From Sideroxyarcus sp045866275 (GTDB taxonomy: Bacteria > Pseudomonadota > Gammaproteobacteria > Burkholderiales > Gallionellaceae), in the NCBI GenBank assembly GCA_045866275.1, contig BAAFRX010000004.1, positions 1-64,000 on the forward strand: a stretch of DNA of 64,000 nucleotides, in the 5' to 3' direction. Positions 1-7,972 of the stretch are shown here, one piece after another (positions within the stretch are counted from its first letter, which is position 1; each line of letters opens with the position of its first letter). The notes below the pieces were generated by a model. The model saw only the letters and a program-made list of their open reading frames with translations, was not told where the DNA came from and did no database searches. The translations under genes and the position numbers were made by a program.

Positions 1-154
1 AGTCATGCAGTGTTTGTGGAACACAGCCAATCTTCGGCGCAATCGATTCAATAGCCGCCCATTGCGATGGATACTCGTTGCGATGCTCTTGCACCATGCG
101 CACGGCGCGCTCGCGAACTTCGGGGGAATACTTCGGGGTGGGTTTCTTGTCCAT
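1..154 (-). CDS. IS3-family transposase OrfA, N-terminal part (runs off the window)
   Basis: The minus strand from an ATG at 154 encodes 51 residues beginning MDKKPTPKYSPEVRERAVRM, continuing with SQWAAIESIAPKIGC, and runs off the left edge. This is the N-terminal helix-turn-helix region of IS3-family OrfA proteins, which bind the element's ends; OrfB, the DDE integrase, would lie further left. The gene reads away from the neighbouring genes at 210 onward. A terminal inverted repeat lies just upstream at 180-207. Completeness and activity cannot be judged from this fragment. Confidence 0.85.
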   Translation of the reverse strand, partial: MDKKPTPKYSPEVRERAVRMVQEHRNEYPSQWAAIESIAPKIGCVPQTLHD

Positions 155-179
155 AAGGGCTCCATTCTCTCAAGATTAG

Positions 180-207
180 GAGCCTCCTCAAAACCCGGAG
201 CGATTCA
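180..207 (-). mobile_element. Right terminal inverted repeat of the IS3-family element
   Basis: On the minus strand this reads TGAATCGCTCCGGGTTTTGA followed by GGAGGCTCC, 26 bases ahead of the OrfA start. A TGA-start end with CCGGGTTT and GGAGGCT is typical of IS3-family ends that precede this OrfA type. Position 207 is therefore the likely element boundary, with host sequence beginning at 208. The other end is outside the window, so a target duplication cannot be checked. Confidence 0.65.
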
Positions 208-209
208 AA

Positions 210-830
210 ATGCTCAAAGAGTCCTACTCAGTTTCTGACATAGAACAGGAAGTTGGCGATAGAGCACAGTCGGTTAGAAAAAATGCAATTGCGTTTAACT
301 TATTACGGGTAGCGCAAGAGGAACTTGATTACAGTATTGAAAATGCAAAAGAAGACTTCTCTCTTCTTTTGTTATCTCTAGGATCTAGATCCGTAAAAAA
401 ATTCTTGGGCTGGCAAAAAGAAGTTAAAGGGATAATGAAGGGCCTCCCGCTAAGTGAGGTCGATCTTGAAGCGCCTATCGATGAGGATCATCTAGATAAT
501 TTGCATTATCTGCTACGTTGGCTGTTTGGCGAGGGAAGCAAAATAACACCAGCCATTCACGAATCACGCGATATCACCAACTATCTTAAGACCGTCCTCG
601 AAAGCGAAGAAGCCATTAGCCATTTGAAAAAAACTGGCGACCTAAAAGAAGCATATGAATTGACCGATGGCGAAGAGGCAATGGTTCGGAAATTCCTGCA
701 GAGTTCAAACAAGTACCTTGAGCGCGCCCTAGGTGTAGCTCATCGTCATCGCACGGAGGATGTGATCGCTGAAGTCATTAGGTGCGAAGACACTGTCATG
801 CAACTTAAGAAATCCGTGCTGGGGGAATAA
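210..830 (+). pseudogene. ParB-like protein, 5'-truncated by the IS3 insertion
   Basis: The remaining frame encodes 206 residues from an ATG three bases after the IS boundary; an in-frame stop lies inside the IS at 177. The first residues (YSVSDIEQEVGDRAQSVRKN) look like the helix-turn-helix that follows the Srx-like ParB nuclease domain in ParB/Srx-family proteins. The next segment (FSLLLLSLGS..VKKFLGW) and the tail (ESRDITNYLKTVLESEEAI, YELTDGEE, AHRHR) resemble the C-terminal half of ParB-like proteins found beside restriction or defence genes. The expected N-terminal domain is absent, so I read this as the 3' part of a longer gene. It overlaps the next start by one base, indicating translational coupling. 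A short intact protein of unknown function is the alternative. Confidence 0.55.
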
Positions 831-1684
831 TGTTCGAATTGCCTGAAGCTGACGATGCGCAACGTGTCGCTGACTGGATTGAATTGGAACTAGCCCTAGA
901 ACGCGAAAGTATATCCAAAGCATGGCTTACGAGTTTTATTGAGCAGTCCGTCGGTGAACAACCAAGTGAAAGTTTCCTGAGCGACATATGGCGTGTTCTT
1001 GGTGATCGAGCATGCAAATATCGCCACCCAAGATTCGCCGTTGAATCAAATCTTGTATGTCGTACTGAAACCACAGAGCCTATTGAACCTTATGTTGCAT
1101 GCCTATTATTTTCCCTATATAGCATTAATCAGAGGCGCAACGACCCCAAACTATTTGAACGTTTACTCGCTTTATGTATTAAGGAATATCTAGGTGGCGA
1201 ATCTTACGTATTTGGCTGGCCGCCACATGGAGATGTACCTGCAAATATTGAATTGCGCGTAAGAGATGTCTGCGCCAGAACAAATGAGAAGTTCGCCGAA
1301 GCACCACAAAGTAGATACAAGGATCGTGGAGTAGACGTTATTTCATGGAAACCATTTTTCGAAAATACCGACGTACATAGATCAAGTCAAATTATTGTTC
1401 TCTCACAATGCGCTATCGGGGGAGATTGGCGCAGTAAGACCGGTCAAATTCCTTTGGATGCATGGAAGCAGTATATTCATTGGGCAAATCAGCCAATTAA
1501 GGCATTTGCAGTCCCGATGGTAATTCATGATGATCTTTGGCATGACATTTCGACGGAGGCCGGCTTGTTGTTTGATCGCATACGAATCGTTAACTACGTA
1601 CCGCTACCGTTCCCCGACATATCTCTGATGGAAGAAATCAGGAGTTGGATTAGCTTGGAGACGGAGAATGCTAGGCTGCAATAA
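830..1684 (+). CDS. Predicted PD-(D/E)XK-type nuclease of a restriction-like module
   Basis: The 284-residue product has no signal peptide or membrane segment. Residues 109-121 (FERLLALCIKEYLGG) look like the leading acidic helix of restriction-endonuclease folds. They are followed by SRYKDRGVDVISWKPF (161-176, D169) and SSQIIVLSQCAIGGDWRSK (185-203), a D-X(n)-QC pattern seen in Mrr/NERD-like nucleases. The position after QC is Ala, not Lys; K203 is the nearest lysine. The start overlaps the stop of the upstream ParB-like gene. The 3' end overlaps the convergent methyltransferase gene by 14 bases. Base composition is AT-rich compared with the housekeeping genes. The nuclease assignment rests on motif reading only. 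Confidence 0.5.
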   Translation: MFELPEADDAQRVADWIELELALERESISKAWLTSFIEQSVGEQPSESFLSDIWRVLGDRACKYRHPRFAVESNLVCRTETTEPIEPYVACLLFSLYSINQRRNDPKLFERLLALCIKEYLGGESYVFGWPPHGDVPANIELRVRDVCARTNEKFAEAPQSRYKDRGVDVISWKPFFENTDVHRSSQIIVLSQCAIGGDWRSKTGQIPLDAWKQYIHWANQPIKAFAVPMVIHDDLWHDISTEAGLLFDRIRIVNYVPLPFPDISLMEEIRSWISLETENARLQ

Positions 1685-3014
1685 GATCAGATTTATTTAT
1701 CTCGCCGCTTAAACTCGAAACTGATAAATACTCCCGTAGCAACTGACGTGCAATAGCTTCAACAACATCAGCGTTTACAGCATTTCCAAAAGCTTTATAA
1801 GCTTTAGTTACTGGCAAAGGATGCTTTCTAAGTGAACCAAGGCTTTGAAGATTCGCACATTCTCGCGTCGTCATATAGCGACGCTCCCACGCAATAATTG
1901 GAACCTGTGTCGTTGTCATCGCAACAAGACTCGGAGCAGTCGTTGCACGCTTTAATCTCACCCCAGACGCACGGAACTGAATAACATACTTCCAGACATC
2001 TCGCTCCCCCCCCTTAATATTCCATTCGAATTTTTGGAGGCTTGGTGGGAATTTGAGAATTTTAGGTAGCCAAGGATCTATCCATTTCTTATTGGTCAAA
2101 TAAAACTCTCTGTTTTGGCGAATAAAGTTTTGCTTCCATAAAGGAAACTCCTCCTCTTGCGTCCGAGCATAACTCGGCAATGCAGCCAGCCTCTCATGCG
2201 GCTTTAACTCTCTTAGCACTACCCCGTGCGATCCTTTGTAACCGACAAGGCCGCGCCCGCCCCTCAACCAAGGTGTTCTCCCTTCAAAAGGATAATCTGC
2301 CCCAAATTCCATAGACCAAATTGGAAATGAAGGCAACTCAACTGTGGAGGGAGCTTTTTGAATAAACTCATTCCATGTTTCTAAGCACTTTGTCACCTGC
2401 GATGAAAGCGGCCTAGCGTCAGTTGGATTAGCTTCCAAAACATCACAAATATTCAACTCGTGCGTTCTTTCCTCCGGCCAAGAAAATTGAGACAACCCAT
2501 GTCTTGCCCCAATTATGTATACCCTATCCCTAATTTGAGGAATCCCAAAGTGATGAGGTGATAAACGCCGCTCATCTACATCGTACTGAAGTGACTTTAA
2601 TTTTTTCAGTATTAGTCGATATGTCTCACCACCGTTATGCTTCAATAAATTTGGAACGTTTTCCAAAATAAAAAAAGCCGGTTTTTTTGCCGAAATTATT
2701 TTGGCAACGTATTGAAATAGGTCACCCTGTTTGTCACATTCAAAACCGAGTTGTTCGCCAGCCTTTGAAAATGGTTGGCAAGGAAACCCCGCACATAACA
2801 CTTCGTGATCAGGAACTGCATTAGGTGAAATCTGTTTCAGATCTCCACTCGGAGTTAATCCAAAATTTTCCTTATACGTAGACTGAAGAACCAGATCAAT
2901 TTCAGAGGCAAACACACACTGCCCGCCCAAGCGAGATAAGGCGACATGAAAACCACCGACGCCAGCAAACAGATCAATAAATCTGAAGTTGTATTTATTA
3001 CGAGTAATTTGCAT
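1671..3014 (-). CDS. dcm: DNA (cytosine-5-)-methyltransferase
   Basis: This 447-residue protein transfers a methyl group from S-adenosylmethionine to C5 of cytosine in DNA. Visible C5-methyltransferase motifs are: I, DLFAGVGGF (14-22); IV, GFPCQPFS with catalytic Cys79; VI, ENV (118-120); VIII, QIRDRVYIIG (160-169); IX, RATTAPSLVA; and X, GNAVNADVVEAIA near 417-430. The target-recognition region lies between about 180 and 350, but its site cannot be read. The gene starts 38 bases downstream of purL on the same strand, so it may depend on purL readthrough. Its 3' end overlaps the convergent nuclease gene. The AT-rich composition marks it as acquired. It is probably the modification partner of the module at 210-1684. 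Confidence 0.93.
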   Translation of the reverse strand: MQITRNKYNFRFIDLFAGVGGFHVALSRLGGQCVFASEIDLVLQSTYKENFGLTPSGDLKQISPNAVPDHEVLCAGFPCQPFSKAGEQLGFECDKQGDLFQYVAKIISAKKPAFFILENVPNLLKHNGGETYRLILKKLKSLQYDVDERRLSPHHFGIPQIRDRVYIIGARHGLSQFSWPEERTHELNICDVLEANPTDARPLSSQVTKCLETWNEFIQKAPSTVELPSFPIWSMEFGADYPFEGRTPWLRGGRGLVGYKGSHGVVLRELKPHERLAALPSYARTQEEEFPLWKQNFIRQNREFYLTNKKWIDPWLPKILKFPPSLQKFEWNIKGGERDVWKYVIQFRASGVRLKRATTAPSLVAMTTTQVPIIAWERRYMTTRECANLQSLGSLRKHPLPVTKAYKAFGNAVNADVVEAIARQLLREYLSVSSLSGEINKSDLIAA

Positions 3015-3052
3015 CGTTCAAACAATCCACTATACGAAGACCAAACTTCAAC

Positions 3053-6000
3053 CTACCCCACCCACTTCCGCGCATTCTGGAACATGCGCAGCCATGCGCC
3101 GTTCTCTTGCCACTCCTTCGGATACCAGGCGTTCTGCACGGCGCGGAACACGCGCTCTGGGTGCGGCATCATGATGCTGAAGCGACCGTCCGGGGTGGTG
3201 AGGCCGGTGATGCCTTGCGGTGAACCGTTGGGGTTAAGCGGATAGGTTGTCGTCGCTTTGCCGTAGTGGTCGATGTAACGCAGGGTGACCACATCCTGCG
3301 CGGCGTGCAGGCGTTTGGTGTTGCCGAAGTCTGCATAGCCTTCGCCGTGTGCGACGACGATGGGCATGCGACTGCCAGCCATGCCGTCGAACAGGATTGA
3401 AGGCGATTCCTGCACTTCCACCATCACGAAGCGTGCTTCGAACTGCTCGGACTGGTTGCGCGAGAAGTGCGCCCAGTTCTCTGCACCGGGGATGATCTCG
3501 TGCAGGTTGCTCATCATCTGGCAGCCGTTGCACACGCCGAGTGCGAAAGTGTCGTTGCGCTGGAAGAAGGCTTCGAACTCGTCACGTGCACGCGGGTTGA
3601 ACAGGATGGATTTGGCCCAGCCCTCGCCCGCACCCAGCACGTCGCCGTAGGAGAAGCCGCCGCAGGCGACCACGCCCTTGAAGTCGTCCAGCTTCACGCG
3701 GCCAGCGATGATGTCGCTCATGTGCACGTCCACTGTCTGGAATCCTGCGCGGTCGAATGCAGCCGCCATCTCGACATGTCCGTTCACGCCCTGTTCGCGC
3801 AGGATGGCCATCTTGGGACGGGACAGATTGATGGATGCGGAACGGCCCTCTCCCTCGGTCCCTCTCCCGCTCGCGGGCGAGGGAAGAATGATCTCGTTCA
3901 CGTCATAGGTGAGCTTCACATGCAGGCCGGGGTCTTTCGCATCGAGGATGCGGTCGTATTCCTGTTGCGCGCAGGTCGGGTTGTCGCGCAGCTTTTGCAT
4001 CTGGTAAGTGGTCTCGGACCACATGCGGCGCAACACGATGGCGTTCTCTTCATAGACCGTCTGCTTGTTGCGCATCACGTTGAGCGTGCCGCTGGTATTG
4101 AGGCGTGCTACTTCGTGCACGTTCTCCAAGCCAGCCTCTTCACACAACACGAAGATGTCGGCTAGGTCATCGCGGCTCACTTGTACCAAGGCACCCAGCT
4201 CTTCATTGAACAACACTTCCAGATCGTCGCCCTTCAGTTCATCCAGCATCACATCCAGACCGACGTGCGAGGCGAAGCTCATCTCGGCCAGCGCGGCAAA
4301 CATGCCGCCGTCGGAACGGTCATGGTAGGAAAGCAGTTTGCCTTCGCGGTTGAAGCGCTGGATCAGATTGAAGAAAGCCTTCAGCTTGTTGGCGTCATCC
4401 ACGTCCGGCGCTTGGTCGCCCACTTGCTTGTATACCTGTGCCAGTGCGGAACCACCGAGACGGTTCTGGCCGCAACCCAGGTCGAACAGCAGCACCACGG
4501 TGTCGGTGTTGGCCACCAGTTGCGGGGTGAGTGTCTTGCGCACGTCCGGTGTGGGTGCGAAAGCGGAGATGATCAGCGACAGCGGTGCGGTGACGGTCTT
4601 CTTCTCGCCGCCCTCTTCCCATGCGGTCTTCATCGACATGGAATCCTTGCCCACCGGGATGCTGATGCCGAGTTGCGGGCACAGCTCCATGCCGACCGCT
4701 TTCACGGTGTCGTACAGCGCGGCGTCTTCGCCATGGTGACCGGCGGGGGCCATCCAGTTGGCGGAGAGTTTGATGTCGCCGATCTTGGCGATCTGCGCAG
4801 CGGCGATGTTGGTGATGGCTTCGCCGATGGCCATGCGACCGGAGGCCGGTGCGTCGATGACGGCGATGGGGGTGCGTTCGCCCATGGCGAAGGTCTCACC
4901 CGCGTAGGTGTTGTAACCGAAGGTGGTGACGGCCACGTCGGCCACCGGCACCTGCCACGGGCCGACCATCTGGTCGCGTGCAGTGAAGCCGCCCACGGTA
5001 CGGTCGCCGATGGAGATGAGGAAGGTCTTGTCGGCCACGGAAGGCAGACGCAGCACGCGCTCGGCGGCATCCTTGATACTGATGCCTGAGGTGTCGAATT
5101 TGCTCAGCGCGACCTTCTCGCGCTTCACGTCGCGCGTCATCTTGGGCGGTTTGCCCAGCAACACGGACAGCGGCATATCGACCGCGTTGTTGTCGAACTC
5201 GTTGTCGTGCACGACCAGACGGTCTTCATCGACCGCGGTGCCGAGCACGGCGAACGGACAACGCTCGCGTTCGCACATGGCCTGGAATTCTTCCAGACGC
5301 TCGGCCGGGATGGCGAGCACGTAACGCTCTTGCGCTTCGTTGCTCCATATCTGCATCGGCGACATGCCGTGTTCTTCGCTCGGCACTTCGCGCAGTTCGA
5401 AACGCGCGCCCATGCCGCCGCCATGCACCAGTTCGGGCAAGGCGTTGGAGATGCCGCCCGCGCCCACGTCGTGGATGCTCAGGATGGGATTGTTCTCGCC
5501 CATCTGCCAGCAACGGTCGATGACTTCCTGCGCACGGCGTTCCATCTCGGGGTTGCCGCGCTGCACGGAATCGAAGTCCAGGTTCTCGGCGTTGGCACCG
5601 GTATCCATGGAGGATGCCGCACCGCCGCCCAGACCGATCAGCATGCCGGGGCCGCCCAGTTGGATCAGCAATGCGCCTTTCGGCAGGTCGGATTTCTTGG
5701 TGTGCTTGTCGCTGATGTTACCCACGCCGCCCGCCAACATGATGGGCTTGTGATAGCCGCGCACTTCGCCGTTCACCTTCTCTTCGAAGGTACGGAAATA
5801 GCCGGTGAGGTTGGGACGGCCAAATTCGTTGTTGAACGCGGCGCCGCCCAGCGGGCCATCGATCATGATCTGCAAAGGCGAAGCGATGCGTCCCGGCTTG
5901 CCGATGGCATCGGCTTCCCAGGGCTGGGCGAAACCGGGGATGTTGAGGTTGGATACGGTGAAACCGGTCAGGCCTGCCTTGGGCTTGGAACCGATACCGG

Positions 6001-6979
6001 TCGCGCCTTCGTCGCGGATCTCGCCACCGCTGCCGGTGGCCGCGCCCGCGAACGGGGCGATGGCGGTCGGGTGGTTGTGCGTCTCCACCTTCATCAGGAT
6101 GTGGGTGCGTTCCTTGCTGAATTCGTAGCTGCCGTCGGCACGCGGGTAGAAGCGCTCGAAGTCGCCGCCTTCGATGACCGAGCAGTTGTCCGAATAGGCG
6201 ATCACGGTGCCTTCGGGGTGCAGCTTGTGCGTGTTGCGGATCATGCCGAACAGCGAGATGGCCTGCTGCTCGTCGTCGATGATCCAGTCGGCGTTGAAGA
6301 TCTTGTGGCGGCAGTGTTCGGAGTTGGCCTGCGCGAACATCATCAGTTCGACGTCGGTTGGGTTGCGGCCCAGCTTGCCGAAGTTCTCCACCAGATAGTC
6401 GATCTCGTCCGGCGACAGCGCCAGACCCAGGGCCTTGTTCGCGGTCTCCAGCGCGGCCTTGCCACCGACCAGGATGTCGACCGTGGACAGCGGTTGCGGC
6501 GTGCCATGCTGGAATATCTTCTCTTCGATACCGGCCATGTCGAACACGACGGACTCGGTCATGCGGTCATGCAGCAAGGGCAACACGGCTTGTTGTTCGG
6601 CGGCGGTCAGCGCCTTGCCGCTCTTGCTCTTCAGGTAGCAAGTCACACCGCGCTCGATGCGCATCACCTGCGGCAGCGCGCAGTGGCGGGCAATGTCGGT
6701 GGCCTTGGACGACCAGGGCGAGAGGGTGCCGAGGCGCGGCACGATCAGCACGGACTGTGTTCCAGCCTCGACCTTGGGCGCACCATCCTGTTCATCCAGC
6801 CCCAGCAGGCGATCCAGCAGGGCGGTCTGCGCCGCGTCCAGTTCAGCGGACAACTCGGTGAAGTAGAAATGGCGGGTAGCTTCAAGCGTGATGCCGCAAC
6901 CGGTCGCGCCCAAGGCGGCGCGGAGCTTGTCGAGACGGAAGGCGGAAAGGGCGGATTTACCAATCGAAGTGCGGAACAT
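3053..6979 (-). CDS. purL: Phosphoribosylformylglycinamidine synthase (FGAM synthase)
   Basis: The enzyme converts FGAR, glutamine and ATP to FGAM in de novo purine synthesis. At 1308 residues it is the long single-chain form (E. coli about 1295). Visible parts are the N-terminal PurS-like domain, the linker containing NSEHCRHKIFNADW, the ATP-site segment VETHNHPTAIAPFAGAATGS, and a C-terminal glutaminase with GVCNGCQMM (nucleophile Cys1150) and the triad segment MPHPERVF near 1272. Between the synthetase and glutaminase domains, residues about 1030-1046 (LPSPASGRGTEGEGRS) are an extra low-complexity stretch encoded by a palindromic repeat at 3846-3884. It is transcribed divergently from nnrD across a 76-base gap. 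Confidence 0.98.
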   Translation of the reverse strand: MFRTSIGKSALSAFRLDKLRAALGATGCGITLEATRHFYFTELSAELDAAQTALLDRLLGLDEQDGAPKVEAGTQSVLIVPRLGTLSPWSSKATDIARHCALPQVMRIERGVTCYLKSKSGKALTAAEQQAVLPLLHDRMTESVVFDMAGIEEKIFQHGTPQPLSTVDILVGGKAALETANKALGLALSPDEIDYLVENFGKLGRNPTDVELMMFAQANSEHCRHKIFNADWIIDDEQQAISLFGMIRNTHKLHPEGTVIAYSDNCSVIEGGDFERFYPRADGSYEFSKERTHILMKVETHNHPTAIAPFAGAATGSGGEIRDEGATGIGSKPKAGLTGFTVSNLNIPGFAQPWEADAIGKPGRIASPLQIMIDGPLGGAAFNNEFGRPNLTGYFRTFEEKVNGEVRGYHKPIMLAGGVGNISDKHTKKSDLPKGALLIQLGGPGMLIGLGGGAASSMDTGANAENLDFDSVQRGNPEMERRAQEVIDRCWQMGENNPILSIHDVGAGGISNALPELVHGGGMGARFELREVPSEEHGMSPMQIWSNEAQERYVLAIPAERLEEFQAMCERERCPFAVLGTAVDEDRLVVHDNEFDNNAVDMPLSVLLGKPPKMTRDVKREKVALSKFDTSGISIKDAAERVLRLPSVADKTFLISIGDRTVGGFTARDQMVGPWQVPVADVAVTTFGYNTYAGETFAMGERTPIAVIDAPASGRMAIGEAITNIAAAQIAKIGDIKLSANWMAPAGHHGEDAALYDTVKAVGMELCPQLGISIPVGKDSMSMKTAWEEGGEKKTVTAPLSLIISAFAPTPDVRKTLTPQLVANTDTVVLLFDLGCGQNRLGGSALAQVYKQVGDQAPDVDDANKLKAFFNLIQRFNREGKLLSYHDRSDGGMFAALAEMSFASHVGLDVMLDELKGDDLEVLFNEELGALVQVSRDDLADIFVLCEEAGLENVHEVARLNTSGTLNVMRNKQTVYEENAIVLRRMWSETTYQMQKLRDNPTCAQQEYDRILDAKDPGLHVKLTYDVNEIILPSPASGRGTEGEGRSASINLSRPKMAILREQGVNGHVEMAAAFDRAGFQTVDVHMSDIIAGRVKLDDFKGVVACGGFSYGDVLGAGEGWAKSILFNPRARDEFEAFFQRNDTFALGVCNGCQMMSNLHEIIPGAENWAHFSRNQSEQFEARFVMVEVQESPSILFDGMAGSRMPIVVAHGEGYADFGNTKRLHAAQDVVTLRYIDHYGKATTTYPLNPNGSPQGITGLTTPDGRFSIMMPHPERVFRAVQNAWYPKEWQENGAWLRMFQNARKWVG
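3846..3884. repeat. Palindromic GC-rich repeat inside purL (copy 1)
   Basis: The core CCCTCTCCCGCTCGCGGGCG followed by AGGG can fold into a stem. It matches the intergenic copy at 48840-48874 nearly base for base over the core. It keeps the purL frame and adds about 16 residues to an interdomain linker. Similar in-frame copies lie in nnrD (7328-7365) and the asnB-like gene (51526-51563). Confidence 0.75.
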
Positions 6980-7015
6980 GATTCGGTCACTTTAGGGCGT
7001 TGACGACGGGGTGTG

Positions 7016-7023
7016 ATTATAAT
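7016..7023. promoter_or_regulatory. Possible shared symmetrical -10 element for purL and nnrD
   Basis: The palindrome ATTATAAT reads as a perfect TATAAT hexamer on both strands (7018-7023 plus; 7021-7016 minus) in the 76-base gap between the divergent genes. Each would give a leader of roughly 25-30 bases to its gene. No good -35 hexamer sits 16-18 bases away on either side, so the assignment is tentative. Confidence 0.35.
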
Positions 7024-7055
7024 GCAGCCGCTTTGCGAAACCCGAGGAATCCAAC

Positions 7056-7964
7056 ATGGACAGCACACGTCAGACACCCATCACCCGGAAGCAGGTCGCC
7101 GCCTTCCTCAAACCGCGCGCGCGCAACAGCCACAAGGGCATGTTCGGCACGGTCACCATCATCGGCGGCGCCAGCGGCATGGTCGGTGCCGCGCTGCTGG
7201 CGGGACGTGCGGCGCTCAAAATGGGCGCGGGTTGTGTGCATGTCGGCATGCTTGCGGAGAACGCGCCGGCAGTCGATTCGTTGCAGCCGGAGCTGATGCT
7301 GCAAACTGCCAGTGATGCGCTTAAACACCTCTCCCTCCCCAACCCTCCCACGGGTGGAGAGGGGGAAAAAACGAAGAACACGGTTGCCTCCCCTGTGCTG
7401 GTGATCGGTTGCGGTCTGGGACAAAGCCTGGCGGCGCAAAAGCTGCTGTATGACGCCTTGCGGCTCGATGTGCCGCTGGTACTGGATGCCGATGCGCTCA
7501 ATCTCCTTGCACTGCGCCCCGACCTGCGCAGCATGCTGCCTCCCCGCAAAGCGCCCGCCGTGTTCACGCCCCATCCCGGAGAGGCTGCACGCCTGCTCGG
7601 TTGCAGCACCGAAGCGGTCCAGAACGACCGCGCCAGAGCGGCGCTGAGTCTGGTGCAAAAACTGGGGGGAAGCGTGGTGCTGAAGGGTGCGGGCAGCCTC
7701 TGCGCCACGCAAAACGGCAAGCTGTATCTCAACCAGACCGGCAATCCCGGCATGGGCGCCGCCGGCATGGGGGATGTACTGGCCGGCATGATCGCCGCCT
7801 TCATCGCGCAAGGGCTGAGCGGCGACGAGGCGCTGCTGCTGGCGGTGCATTTGCACGGTGCCGCGGGCGATGCGCTGGCCGAACAAGTCGCCACCCTCGG
7901 CATGAGCGCGACCGAAGTAACGGAATGGGCGCGCTGGCTGCTGAACCGGATCGCGCCGCGCTGA
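7056..7964 (+). CDS. nnrD: ADP-dependent (S)-NAD(P)H-hydrate dehydratase
   Basis: This YjeF C-terminal/CARKD-type enzyme repairs hydrated NAD(P)H using ADP. It has 302 residues and the ribokinase-like fold motifs GTVTIIGGASGMVGA, VLDADALNLL, TPHPGEAARLLG and the signature NPGMGAAGMGDVLAGMIAA. The N-terminal epimerase domain (NnrE) found in fused versions is absent. GAGGA precedes the ATG at about the right distance. Residues about 91-103 (LSLPNPPTGGEGE) come from a palindromic repeat at 7328-7365 inserted in a loop before the VASPVLVIGCG strand. The next gene starts 8 bases after the stop. Confidence 0.92.
   Translation: MDSTRQTPITRKQVAAFLKPRARNSHKGMFGTVTIIGGASGMVGAALLAGRAALKMGAGCVHVGMLAENAPAVDSLQPELMLQTASDALKHLSLPNPPTGGEGEKTKNTVASPVLVIGCGLGQSLAAQKLLYDALRLDVPLVLDADALNLLALRPDLRSMLPPRKAPAVFTPHPGEAARLLGCSTEAVQNDRARAALSLVQKLGGSVVLKGAGSLCATQNGKLYLNQTGNPGMGAAGMGDVLAGMIAAFIAQGLSGDEALLLAVHLHGAAGDALAEQVATLGMSATEVTEWARWLLNRIAPR
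7328..7365. repeat. Palindromic GC-rich repeat inside nnrD (copy 2)
   Basis: The left arm is CCTCTCCCTCCCCAACCCTC and the right arm GGTGGAGAGGGGG, followed by AAAAAACGAAG. The same order (CCTCCCCAACCCTCCC, gap, GAGAGGGG, AAAAACGAA) is found in the asnB-like gene at 51526-51570. This points to one repeat family with a shared right flank. It keeps the nnrD reading frame. Confidence 0.75.
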
Positions 7965-7972
7965 ACATCACG

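Noticed and set aside
5207..7003. A 598-codon open frame antisense to purL
   Set aside because: Its sequence is His/Gln/Val-rich and has no family resemblance. It mirrors purL codon bias on the other strand, and purL is unmistakable.
7000..7023. TTGACG followed by TATAAT as a standard promoter for nnrD
   Set aside because: The spacer is only 12 bases, too short for a sigma-70 promoter. Only the -10 element is kept.
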